Shown one piece after another: positions 49,554 to 56,577 of a DNA stretch of 56,577 nt. Numbering within the stretch: the stretch's first letter is position 1; every line of letters begins with the position of its first letter. The stretch is from CBDHHC01 sp050633205 (lineage in GTDB: Bacteria; Pseudomonadota; Alphaproteobacteria; Rhizobiales; CBDHHC01). The notes beneath the pieces were generated by a model, which saw only the letters and a program-made list of their open reading frames with translations, did no database searches and was not told the origin of the DNA. The translations under genes were made by a program, and so were the position numbers. The DNA lies in contig JBOEGA010000068.1 of NCBI GenBank assembly GCA_050633205.1, positions 1 through 56,577 on the forward strand, given 5' to 3'.

Positions 49554-50126
49554 ATGAGTAAAATATCAATATTTTTTCTGATCAGATACATACTGGCAAA
49601 ACCACTACATCTATTTGTAAAGAATAGAAAAGGTGTCGCCGCAACGGAGTTTGCTATGGTTGTTCCTATTATGATCGGCTTGTATATGGGAGCTGTAGAA
49701 GTAGGACAGGCATTGACCATTGACCGGAAATTAACAGGGTTAGCCAGTGCGGCAGCAGATCTGGTTGCCCAATCCAAATCAATAACGGAAAGTGAAATCC
49801 AGGATATATTCAAAATCACAGATTCAATTCTTGAGCCTTTTGATACGGCAACATTAAAAATTACACTCAGCAGCGTTGTTTCCGACACGGACAATAAACA
49901 GAGTGTAGAATGGTCTGTAAGTAACGCTGGCCTTGAACACAGCATAGGGTCATCAATACCCGGCATGTCAGCAGATGCTACAGAAGCTAACAGCAGTGTA
50001 ATTGTTGCAGAGGTTAAATACACATATACATCTCCAGTATCATATTACTTTACCGGAGACACAAATCTCTCAGAAATGTTCTTCGCACGCCCGAGAAAAA
50101 GTCTCACAGTAGAGCTGACAAACTAA
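49554..50126 (+). CDS. Second TadE/TadF-like pseudopilin
   Basis: The 190-aa protein has the prepilin-like start KNRKGVAATEFAMVVPIMIG with Glu at +5, followed by a hydrophobic helix and a 140-residue extracytoplasmic domain without cysteines (SAAADLVAQSKSITESEIQD). It lies 17 bases after tadE, matching the usual pair of minor pseudopilins (TadE and TadF, or TadE and a short TadG). Which of these it is cannot be decided from sequence. It is convergent with the SprA-like gene 13 bases away. Confidence 0.85.
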   Translation: MSKISIFFLIRYILAKPLHLFVKNRKGVAATEFAMVVPIMIGLYMGAVEVGQALTIDRKLTGLASAAADLVAQSKSITESEIQDIFKITDSILEPFDTATLKITLSSVVSDTDNKQSVEWSVSNAGLEHSIGSSIPGMSADATEANSSVIVAEVKYTYTSPVSYYFTGDTNLSEMFFARPRKSLTVELTN

Positions 50127-50139
50127 CAGCCCCCTGCCT

Positions 50140-50838
50140 CTAAACCACTGTAGAGAAACTGCTCCCTGCTGTGTGGCTCTCTGCAATCGTTTGAAAAATC
50201 AGGGAATCTGCATCCTTGTATGCCGCTTCTGCAACAAGCCTGACATCGCTTCCTTCCTCTTTTTCTCCTTCCCCGCCTTTTTGCTCTTCAAGGCTCTTTT
50301 TCTGGAGTTCTGCCTGGGCTTTGGAACGTGTTGCCTGAGCCTGCTTGGCAACCTGTAAATCCTGGGACGACGGCTCTGCAGGAGCAAGTGCTGCCCTGAT
50401 GACGATATCCATTTTTCGAATTGTAGCTTCAGGATTATCTCTGACGGGAGAGGCATCTATTTGCACTTCACCTGAAGTGGCATAACGCTTTCCATCTGGA
50501 CCGACAGTATATTCATAAGAAGGAGCACTGGCATAGGAACCACCAACGGTTGCATGAGCCTGCTCATGAGCTTTAACTTCAGTATCCCGCTGCTTTAACT
50601 CCCGGACCTGCTGTTCTTCTTCTTCTGATAGTTCTTCGGTATCACTTTTACTCTTGGCCGCTTCACCCGTTTCCTCAACAACACGAAGATTATTAACCTT
50701 TGAATCTTTATCAAGATAAGGGGAAACAGAACGATTCGAATTGGAATTTACGCCGACTTCACTACTGTCTCTTCCTGAAAATACCTGGGAAGAGCTGCCG
50801 GCATAGGCAATATTGCCTGCACCAAGCGCTGATATCAT
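50140..50838 (-). CDS. SprA-like putative metalloprotease (CJM1_0395-type)
   Basis: The 232-aa protein has a low-complexity Ser/Asp-rich N-terminal third, then LKQRDTEVKAHEQAHATVGG with a zincin-like HEQAH (His91-His95). YEYTVGPDGKRYATSGEVQI and a helical Gln/Ala/Lys-rich region follow. This block matches the SprA-related family of putative metalloproteases, whose substrate and proteolytic activity are unproven. There is a possible weak N-terminal secretion signal (MISALGAGNIAYA). It is convergent with the Tad pseudopilin genes; a functional link to pilus is unsupported. Confidence 0.8.
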   Translation of the reverse strand: MISALGAGNIAYAGSSSQVFSGRDSSEVGVNSNSNRSVSPYLDKDSKVNNLRVVEETGEAAKSKSDTEELSEEEEQQVRELKQRDTEVKAHEQAHATVGGSYASAPSYEYTVGPDGKRYATSGEVQIDASPVRDNPEATIRKMDIVIRAALAPAEPSSQDLQVAKQAQATRSKAQAELQKKSLEEQKGGEGEKEEGSDVRLVAEAAYKDADSLIFQTIAESHTAGSSFSTVV

Positions 50839-51192
50839 AAATAAAGTCTAGACCACTATGGTTTTTATTCTGTAAATTTTCTCTAAATAAATTGGGCTGG
50901 TTCCTGCCATAACTTCGCAGCTTCCGCACGCAATCCCTCAGTTTCTGTCATAAGTTCTGCATCAACAGAAGGCACTCACCTATAGGTCTGACTTCAGCAA
51001 TCAGACGCTTTTACTAGCAAAAAAGTGCATCCCGGAATTAATATGCAGCAGGCAAATATCTATGAATAATCAAGTGATAAGCACATTGCTAACACTGACA
51101 AGCCTGATTGTCGGAGTCCCCATCCAACAAATAAAGGTCAAAGATTTATTCAACCTTCGTACTCATGATGCTATACACTCAGGCATCTGGGT
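50839..51192. other. Intergenic region with one small candidate ORF
   Basis: These 354 bases between two minus-strand genes contain no recognised domain. The only item of note is a 44-codon plus-strand ORF at 51062-51196 listed separately. No strong hairpin with a T-run is seen. Confidence 0.4.
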
Positions 51193-51196
51193 TTAA
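51062..51196 (+). CDS. Small hydrophobic ORF, uncertain
   Basis: This ATG-initiated 44-aa frame has a hydrophobic N-terminal half (MNNQVISTLLTLTSLIVGVP) and a polar C-terminal half, with an AGG about 13 bases upstream. It overlaps the end of the PilZ gene by four bases, tail to tail. It has no recognised homology and could be a chance frame. Confidence 0.2.
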   Translation: MNNQVISTLLTLTSLIVGVPIQQIKVKDLFNLRTHDAIHSGIWV

Positions 51197-51537
51197 TCAT
51201 GATCGGTGCGAGCTTTCACAAGAAGAGGGTGATTATCTTCCAGGGCTGGCGTCAATAACAGACCATAATGGCCTTTAAAGCTCCAGACAACCGTAGCATT
51301 CACTTCCTCTCCATATCTCCATTCAATGGAAACATGCTGTTTTTGCTGTAGTTTATCTTCAATCCCGGAACCTTTCGCACAAATGCCAATCCCGTATATG
51401 GAAACATCCCGAATTTCTACATGATATTTTTCTGCAGAAACATGCATCAGGCATTTAGAGAGAAAAGGGTATCTTGGGACAACCCTGCGATCTATAAATG
51501 CACCATCCTCAATATCTGTTCTAAGTGCGGCACCCAT
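51193..51537 (-). CDS. PilZ-domain protein (paralogue B)
   Basis: The 114-aa protein has the PilZ c-di-GMP motifs RVVPR (Arg-x3-Arg, near residue 18) and DVSIYG (Asp-x-Ser-x2-Gly). The second half, VSIEWRYGEEVNATVVW and LEDNHPLL, closely follows the PilZ protein at 35106-35408. This paralogue keeps the Asp of the second motif where the other has Asn. It is a single-domain c-di-GMP receptor candidate. It is located just beyond the Tad locus and SprA-like gene, on the minus strand. Confidence 0.85.
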   Translation of the reverse strand: MGAALRTDIEDGAFIDRRVVPRYPFLSKCLMHVSAEKYHVEIRDVSIYGIGICAKGSGIEDKLQQKQHVSIEWRYGEEVNATVVWSFKGHYGLLLTPALEDNHPLLVKARTDHD

Positions 51538-51626
51538 TTACTTCACCTTATGTAAAAAACAACTGTTACCCTCAAATATAAAGCATGACAGACAACATGT
51601 GCTTACAGAAACAGGTTTGTTTTATT

Positions 51627-52274
51627 TCAAACTTTAGGGAAATTCTGGTCGGCGGAATAGCCTGGCATAAGCTCATAAGGGTGCACCCAGTGCTTTTCTG
51701 ACTGAATGGCTTTCAGCCAGCGCTCAATATGGGGGTAATCTGCCCAGTCTACACCAAATTCATCAGGCCAGAACAGATAACCACAAAGAGACATATCAGC
51801 AATTGTTATGTGCTCGCCAATAACATAGCGCTTTTGTTCCAGATGGTTATTGAGAATTTTTAAAGATACCAGAAAGCGGCCTTTATTAAACTCGGTTACA
51901 GGTGTTTCACCGGTCTTCATAAAGTTAATCATATATCTGTATGTAGCGATAAAACTTGTCAGCTTATGATTGTCCCAAAGCAGCCAGCGTAATATCTCAC
52001 GGCGCTCATTGTCCGTTTCCCCACCATATTTACCAAACTGTGTTGAGAGGTAATCAAGGATAACGCCTGACTGGGTAATCCTCTCCCCTTTATGCTCAAG
52101 AACAGGGACTTCCCCCATTTCATTAATAACGCGGTATGCTTCTGTCTTTGTCGCTCCATTAAAGTAGTCAACAAACTCCGCCGACCAGTCAGCCTCACAT
52201 AATTGCAGCATAAGAGCAGCTTTATAAGCATTACCCGATTGCGCAAAACAATATAATTTGTACTCACTCACCAA
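51627..52274 (-). CDS. Glutathione S-transferase family protein
   Basis: The 215-aa protein has a thioredoxin-like N-terminal domain (YKLYCFAQSGNAYKAALMLQ) with the conserved cis-Pro segment GEVPVLEHKGERITQSGVIL that binds glutathione. A helical C-terminal domain with HITIADMSLCGYLFWPDEFG supplies the N-capping Asp. It belongs to the soluble GST superfamily, substrate unknown. It is a lone minus-strand gene. Confidence 0.9.
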   Translation of the reverse strand: MVSEYKLYCFAQSGNAYKAALMLQLCEADWSAEFVDYFNGATKTEAYRVINEMGEVPVLEHKGERITQSGVILDYLSTQFGKYGGETDNERREILRWLLWDNHKLTSFIATYRYMINFMKTGETPVTEFNKGRFLVSLKILNNHLEQKRYVIGEHITIADMSLCGYLFWPDEFGVDWADYPHIERWLKAIQSEKHWVHPYELMPGYSADQNFPKV

Positions 52275-52345
52275 ATAAACTCCAGACCGGATCAGATTTT
52301 CATTTTATGCTAGCATGAATATTTGGAAGTCAGCCGAAGAAAACC

Positions 52346-53320
52346 TTATTTTTTCTTTTTCAATTTGAATGGTTCTGTAATTTCAATAACTTTTACCCCG
52401 AGTTTCTTCAGGTTATTCAGCTTTGCCATGCGGGCTTTGACAGGGTCCACATAAAGAAATGCTTTCTTTGTAGTAATCAGGCTTACAGGTATTGAACCGG
52501 CAGGCTTGCCAGACAGAATTTGATGGGCTTGTTCCGCAGCAGTTTCCCCTCGTTCCTCATAACTGGAGGCAAGGGCAACCGTAGCCCCAAAACCGACCTG
52601 TCGAAACACACTCCCCATCACAAGCAGACGTGGATCAAGGTCTTTAAACATTACAGGATAAACATTGGTATATGAAGAGGTAGCAATAACATACAACGCA
52701 TCCAGCTTGTTCGCCTCTGTAGTGAGCTTGGTAAGAGTTTTTTCAACTTTACCAGCATCAGGAATAAACCGGAAACGACTGGCTTTTACCCCCCACTTAT
52801 CACACAGTTTAAAGATTTTTTCCACGATAGTAGAGCTTTGCGCTTCTCTGGGATCAAACCAGATACCAAGGGTTTTATATTTCTTGATTTTTCTTAAAAA
52901 CCTAAGCTGTTCCTCCAGATCAACCAGCAGCTTCGCGCCTGTAATATTATTACCGGGCTTCTCCAGAGACTTAACAATTCCCGACCTTAAGGGTGTAGAA
53001 ACAATATTAAAAACATGGGGTTTTGTGCCCTTAAGATGTTTCTGAACAATTTTCGTTCCTGTTGTACCATATGAATAAACAAGATCGATCGAAGAGAAAT
53101 CATACTCTTCCAGCAGAAGTTTTAATTTAACCTTTTTCCTGCTGGCATCCAGATATTTAAACTTTACGTTAGGCCGAAGTTTTTTAAGCTTCTCCTCAAA
53201 AGCTGTTTCACCACGCGTTTTACCTTGCCATGTGACGACAAGAACTTCTTCAGCCATTGCTGAAAAATTAGCAGGATATACAAAAGCAGCGGCAAAAATT
53301 AACGCAAATAAATATCTCAC
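52346..53320 (-). CDS. Orphan ABC transporter substrate-binding protein (PF04392 type)
   Basis: The 324-aa protein has a signal peptide (cleavage near Ala22) and the ABC_sub_bind fold: VLVVTWQGKTRGETAFEEKL, FDPREAQSSTIVEKIFKLC and AASFSS-type loops, ending with TTKKAFLYVDPVKARMAKL. Such proteins bind aromatic amino acids or other small solutes in the periplasm. No permease or ATPase is adjacent, so it is an orphan that either serves a distant transporter or acts as a sensor input. Confidence 0.85.
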   Translation of the reverse strand: MRYLFALIFAAAFVYPANFSAMAEEVLVVTWQGKTRGETAFEEKLKKLRPNVKFKYLDASRKKVKLKLLLEEYDFSSIDLVYSYGTTGTKIVQKHLKGTKPHVFNIVSTPLRSGIVKSLEKPGNNITGAKLLVDLEEQLRFLRKIKKYKTLGIWFDPREAQSSTIVEKIFKLCDKWGVKASRFRFIPDAGKVEKTLTKLTTEANKLDALYVIATSSYTNVYPVMFKDLDPRLLVMGSVFRQVGFGATVALASSYEERGETAAEQAHQILSGKPAGSIPVSLITTKKAFLYVDPVKARMAKLNNLKKLGVKVIEITEPFKLKKKK

Positions 53321-53469
53321 AGTCCGGCTCCATATAATTTCTTTGAAAGATTATGCAGGAGCTGTCAGCCTATTATGCATAGGTAAATTTAATCTCAAAT
53401 TGAATCAGGTTTACTAACTAAACATATAAAAAATCTGAAAAAAACAGGCAACATCAGATATATTGAACC

Positions 53470-53506
53470 ATCAGCACCTTTAAAGTTACACTTCTTAGGT
53501 GCTGAT
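53470..53506 (-). terminator. Hairpin downstream of the NIPSNAP gene
   Basis: ATCAGCACCT (53470-53479) and AGGTGCTGAT (53497-53506) are exact complements with a 17-base loop, 42 bases after the NIPSNAP stop. The minus-strand tail is only weakly T-rich, so a terminator role is likely but not certain. Confidence 0.5.
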
Positions 53507-53548
53507 TTAATTCTTCTCATTACCTATCAGGACTTATATGAATAAAAC

Positions 53549-53854
53549 TCAGGATGAAACCAGCTTTAAAAAGGTACGGTCCTCCCTTAATAGAAATTTA
53601 TGAGTCTGGGCAAATTCATAATTCTGCTGGCCAAGCGGGTCTTCTGCCAGCTTTTTACGATACTCCTCATAGGCAGCCAGGCTTTCTATATTGTAAATCC
53701 CGTAAGCCAGAGTGGATGATCCTTCGTAAGGCGCATAATAACCGACTAAATCAGCTCCATTTCGCGGAATTGCTTCTCCCCATACCTTTGAATATTGTAC
53801 AAACTGCTCTCTCTTGCATGGGTCTATCTGATAGCGAATAATACATGTAATCAT
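53549..53854 (-). CDS. NIPSNAP-family protein
   Basis: The product is 101 aa from the ATG at 53854 with AGGAG six bases upstream; the frame extends to 53905 but that start is unsupported. The ferredoxin-like dimeric alpha-beta barrel pattern is visible: MITCIIRYQIDPCKREQFVQ, ADLVGYYAPYEGSSTLAYGI and EEYRKKLAEDPLG. The function of bacterial NIPSNAP proteins is unknown. It is divergent from an ArsR-type regulator with 75 bases between, a pairing often seen and suggesting it is the regulator's target. Confidence 0.88.
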   Translation of the reverse strand: MITCIIRYQIDPCKREQFVQYSKVWGEAIPRNGADLVGYYAPYEGSSTLAYGIYNIESLAAYEEYRKKLAEDPLGQQNYEFAQTHKFLLREDRTFLKLVSS

Positions 53855-53929
53855 CGTTTTCTCCTGTTTCATTAATGGAGACATAAATAGCCTATTGCCT
53901 GGCATTCATGATTCGACTAACATCGAACT

Positions 53930-54607
53930 ATGAAGGAAGGCCCTGATATAGCGTTACTGGGAGCACTCATAGGCGACCCGGCCAGAGCAAACATGCTTCT
54001 CGCATTACTGAGCGGCAAGGCACTGACAGCCAAAGAACTTGCTGTCGAAGCGAATATTACGCCCCAGACAGCCAGCTCACATTTAAAAAAACTGGAAACT
54101 GGCGGCTTGATCATTCAGAGAAAGCAGGGGCGCCACCGTTACTTTGCGTTAGCCGATGAGGATGTCGCAAATGTACTGGAAACCATGATCGGCCTTGCTG
54201 CCCAGAAAGGACATATGCGAACCAGAACTGGCCCAAAGGACCCTGCTCTGCGTAAAGCCCGTATATGTTATAATCATCTCGCAGGAGACCTTGGTGTCCG
54301 GCTCTACAATACTCTGAGCGCCGAAGCTCATTTCACAGTAGAATCTAAACGAATAGAGTTAACAGAAAGCGGCATTCTCCTCTTCAGGGCATTTGGTATT
54401 CAGCTTGATAAACTCAGAAACTCCAGGAGAATCTTCTGTAAACCCTGCCTCGACTGGAGTGAAAGACAATCCCACCTCGCAGGCGCTCTCGGCGAAGCCA
54501 TTTTGAACCGCATGATAGAATTAAAGTGGTGTCAGCTTGAGAAAGACTCCCGCATAATCTCCTTCAATAAGGCAGGAGAGCAGGCCTTTTCGGAAACATT
54601 TTTTTGA
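53930..54607 (+). CDS. ArsR/SmtB-type winged-helix regulator with C-terminal extension
   Basis: The 225-aa protein has an N-terminal winged helix (DPARANMLLALLSGKALTAK, ANITPQTASSHLKKLETGGL, then IIQRKQGRHRYFAL). An extra 140 residues with no recognised domain follow, containing three cysteines (RRIFCKPCLDW and ELKWCQLE). The ArsR core is typical of repressors that respond to metals or other ligands; the extension may hold the sensing site. It is divergent from NIPSNAP and likely represses it and itself. Confidence 0.85.
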   Translation: MKEGPDIALLGALIGDPARANMLLALLSGKALTAKELAVEANITPQTASSHLKKLETGGLIIQRKQGRHRYFALADEDVANVLETMIGLAAQKGHMRTRTGPKDPALRKARICYNHLAGDLGVRLYNTLSAEAHFTVESKRIELTESGILLFRAFGIQLDKLRNSRRIFCKPCLDWSERQSHLAGALGEAILNRMIELKWCQLEKDSRIISFNKAGEQAFSETFF

Positions 54608-54688
54608 TAAATAACATTAATACGGCCTGAAAAGTCCTTAAAAACACATATTTAACAAATTCCTTTCCCATACTGCCCCGAATGAAAA

Positions 54689-54716
54689 TTGTCAGCCTCA
54701 TGGAGCTGGCTATAAT
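54689..54716 (+). promoter_or_regulatory. Sigma-70 promoter of the Arg-rich OmpA gene
   Basis: TTGTCA (54689-54694) and TATAAT (54711-54716) are separated by 16 bases, 42 bases before the ATG. The predicted 35-base leader contains GCACC-CACAGA-GGTGC (54727-54742), a 5-bp hairpin, then TTGGGAA ahead of the start. It is the best sigma-70-like promoter seen in the window. Confidence 0.7.
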
Positions 54717-54757
54717 AAATGTGAAAGCACCCACAGAGGTGCGTTGGGAAATACATC

Positions 54758-56527
54758 ATGTTAAGCAAAAGTGTTATGAGAACTCTGCTTCTCTGCCTGA
54801 TAACACCCGTTTTTCTTCTGGCATCAATCCAGCTATCCTCAGCCAGGTCAGATAAACACAAAGAAGCTCAGGAAAAAGAAGAGCTTTTAAAGAAGAAAAA
54901 GGAAAAAATCAGGAAGGAACGTGCAAAACGCGCTTCCGAAGAAAAGAAACATAAGGCACGGAAATCTCATGAACGAGACGCCCGCCGTCAAAAACAAGCC
55001 CAGGAAAACAAGCGTAGAGAGCAGTCCCGCGAACGCGACAGGCGGCGCCAGAACGCGGACAACCAACGATCACGCAGGCAGGAACTCGAAAATCGCCGCC
55101 GTCAGATCGAAAAGCGCCGTAAAGAAGCTGAAAACAAGCGCAGAGAGCAGTCTCGCGAACGCGACAGACGGCGCCAGAATGCAGACAATCAGCGATCACG
55201 CAGGCAGGAACTAGAAAATCGCCGCCGTCAGATCGAGAAGCGCCGCAAAGAAGCTGAAAACAAGCGCAGAGAGCAGTCCCGCGAACGCGACAGACGCCGC
55301 GAGAACGCCGACAATCAGCGATCACGCAGGCAGGAACTCGAAAACCGCCGCCGTCAGATCGAGAAGCGCCGCAGAGAAGCTGAAAACAACAGACGCAGAG
55401 ATCAGTCCCGCGAACGCGACAGACGCCGCGAGAACGCCGACAATGACCGTTCCCGCAGACGCAATGACAGAGATCAACGCCTCGACCGTTTTGAGAAAAG
55501 GCGCAGACAGGCTATTGAACGCCGTAAAAAACAGTTTGAAGCTGAAAAACGCCGTCGCATCACTTCCGAGCAAAGAAGAAGACTTATTGAAAAGGAACGT
55601 GCTCGCCACAGAGAACAGAGACGCCGTTATCGTGAGCGTGTAAAGCATCACAACAAAGATGATCTGCGCAAACTGCGCCGCAAGCGCGAAGCCATCCGCA
55701 ACCGCCTTGAAAAGCGCTTTGACAGGAAAATCCGCAAACGCCAGCTTGATGAAGCCCGCAGAAGACTGAGGATCCGCCGTGAACGTGACAGACTGAGAGC
55801 CCGTGACAGAGACCTGGACAGCATCAGAAAAGAACTGAGACGCGAGCGTATCAGGCGTGTAATTGGCCGCCGTGGACGCATCAAGGGGTTTGATACACGA
55901 GACTACAGAAACCGCCGCCACCGCTACAGGGACTACGGCCGCCGCAAATACCGTAACGGCCTCCACGTCTACCTGACACCGCCTCTGGGCGCGTTTGTAG
56001 CCTGGAACCTCTATATGATCGATGGCACCAGCGCTTCAGTCGATGAGGTTGAGGACGTATTCTACTCTCCTCTTGCAGTAGATCTGGAAGAAACCTACGA
56101 AGTCAGCGAAATCATCGACGACCCGGAAATCCGCCGCAAGGTCAGAAGCGTTAACCTCGACGCCATCACCTTCGCATCCGGCAGCTCGGAACTGACAGAA
56201 CAGCAGCTGGAAGCCCTGGACAATGTCGCTCAGGCCATCGCCAACACACTGGAAAGCCGCCCAAATCAGCTCTTCCTGATTGAAGGCCACACAGATGCAA
56301 CTGGCGAGGAAGACTTCAACCAGAGCCTCTCTGAAGACCGCGCAGCAGCCGTCAGAGACGCCCTCATCGTCCAGTATGGCATCCCGGCCAAAAACCTCAT
56401 CGATGTCGGCTACGGCGAAGAGTTCCTGAAAATCGACACCCAGGAATCCGAAGAAGAAAACCGCCGCGTCGCAATCCGGAATATTTCTCCTCTAATCGGG
56501 CAGAACGATAAACGCAGCAGAAGGTAA
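54758..56527 (+). CDS. OmpA-family protein with an extreme Arg-rich repetitive region
   Basis: The 589-aa protein has a signal peptide (cleavage near Ala29) and then about 370 residues that are very rich in Arg, Glu, Lys, Gln and Asp. Within these, three nearly identical 42-residue units (residues 84-209; each begins NKRREQSRERDRRR) are followed by a partial fourth. A short hydrophobic stretch (TPPLGAFVAWNLYMID, about 407-422) precedes an OmpA C-terminal peptidoglycan-binding domain (VNLDAITFASGSSELTEQQL at about 464, EGHTDATGEEDFNQSLSEDRA and GYGEEFLKIDTQESEEENRR, each in part). The middle is likely a long charged helix spanning the periplasm. Function beyond peptidoglycan attachment is unknown. 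Confidence 0.88.
   Translation: MLSKSVMRTLLLCLITPVFLLASIQLSSARSDKHKEAQEKEELLKKKKEKIRKERAKRASEEKKHKARKSHERDARRQKQAQENKRREQSRERDRRRQNADNQRSRRQELENRRRQIEKRRKEAENKRREQSRERDRRRQNADNQRSRRQELENRRRQIEKRRKEAENKRREQSRERDRRRENADNQRSRRQELENRRRQIEKRRREAENNRRRDQSRERDRRRENADNDRSRRRNDRDQRLDRFEKRRRQAIERRKKQFEAEKRRRITSEQRRRLIEKERARHREQRRRYRERVKHHNKDDLRKLRRKREAIRNRLEKRFDRKIRKRQLDEARRRLRIRRERDRLRARDRDLDSIRKELRRERIRRVIGRRGRIKGFDTRDYRNRRHRYRDYGRRKYRNGLHVYLTPPLGAFVAWNLYMIDGTSASVDEVEDVFYSPLAVDLEETYEVSEIIDDPEIRRKVRSVNLDAITFASGSSELTEQQLEALDNVAQAIANTLESRPNQLFLIEGHTDATGEEDFNQSLSEDRAAAVRDALIVQYGIPAKNLIDVGYGEEFLKIDTQESEEENRRVAIRNISPLIGQNDKRSRR
55007..55384 (+). repeat. Three 126-bp tandem direct repeats in the OmpA gene
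   Basis: Units at 55007-55132, 55133-55258 and 55259-55384 are nearly identical at DNA level, including synonymous positions, and encode 42 residues each; a partial fourth unit begins at 55385. The near identity at silent sites shows recent unit duplication. The third and partial fourth units carry Gln-to-Glu and Lys-to-Arg changes. Confidence 0.92.
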
Positions 56528-56577
56528 GACTTCAAAAACGACAAAGGGGTTACCCATGACCTTCCCCCTATAATTAG

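Noticed and set aside
53232..53417. 61-aa plus-strand ORF at the start of the orphan binding-protein gene
   Set aside because: Mostly antisense to a signal peptide and intergenic AT-rich DNA; no ribosome site or recognised domain.
55007..55384. Regular repeats as a CRISPR array
   Set aside because: Units are contiguous 126-bp in-frame coding repeats without unique spacers; they are protein repeats.
55322..55966. 214-aa minus-strand ORF within the OmpA gene
   Set aside because: Ala/Val/Phe-rich translation of the reverse complement of Arg-rich codons; a composition artefact.

Overview
The window reads as chromosomal DNA from an alphaproteobacterium, probably free-living, aquatic and motile or surface-associated. 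The signs are a class I lysyl-tRNA synthetase, a TIGR02302/DUF4175 giant membrane protein, a Caulobacter-type cpa/tad pilus locus, a Yej-type oligopeptide importer with a fused ATPase, and a leucyl-aminopeptidase/NlpC gene pair. Base composition looks moderate (low to mid 40s percent GC by eye, not computed). I could not fix order or genus. I see no tRNA, rRNA, IS element, prophage or CRISPR array.

Layout. (1) 1-2.3 kb, minus: a DUF1611 (DgcN-like) gene overlapping an alanine-racemase-fold gene, a probable amino-acid racemization/D-amino-acid unit. (2) 2.8-12.6 kb: a complete sugar island made of glucokinase, an ABC importer (binding protein, two permeases, ATPase), a GH1 beta-glucosidase, a LacI regulator and a LamB-type porin. 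Three near-identical palindromes with core TGGAAGCGCTTCCA sit before glk/importer, before GH1 and between lacI and the porin. Together they form a self-contained regulon: sugar crosses the outer membrane by the porin and the inner membrane by the ABC system, is hydrolysed by GH1, and the glucose is phosphorylated by Glk. (3) 13.3-20.1 kb, plus: an orphan two-TM sensor-like protein, a DegS-like protease, a TIGR02302 protein, an ECF sigma factor, an overlapping single-TM anti-sigma-like protein with a four-Cys tail, and a bactofilin fused to a cadherin/CSPG-like domain. This looks like an envelope-stress/cell-envelope neighbourhood. (4) 20.2-26.5 kb: lysS, a TerB-like protein, a poly-HAMP chemoreceptor preceded by a perfect 15-bp hairpin, and a HAD phosphatase. 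(5) 26.8-35.1 kb: yejA-yejA'-yejB-yejE-yejF with tandem paralogous binding proteins, then a histidine phosphatase. (6) 35.1-37.9 kb: a PilZ protein, then NlpC/P60 and the M17 aminopeptidase. (7) 38.1-50.1 kb: the Tad pilus locus. flp (57 aa), cpaA and cpaBCDEF-tadB-tadC lie on the minus strand; a TadD-like TPR lipoprotein converges on them; a stand-alone secretin-N-domain protein and two TadE/F-type pseudopilins lie divergently. (8) 50.1-56.6 kb: an SprA-like HExxH protein, a second PilZ paralogue, a GST, an orphan ABC binding protein, NIPSNAP with a divergent ArsR-type regulator, and an OmpA-family protein with an extreme Arg-rich region containing 126-bp tandem repeats.

The most interesting items are the sigma/anti-sigma/DegS-like neighbourhood, the bactofilin-cadherin fusion, the Arg-rich repeat OmpA protein, and the compact LacI regulon. 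No single stretch is convincingly a wholly new system. All family names come from reading the translated sequences, with no database search.
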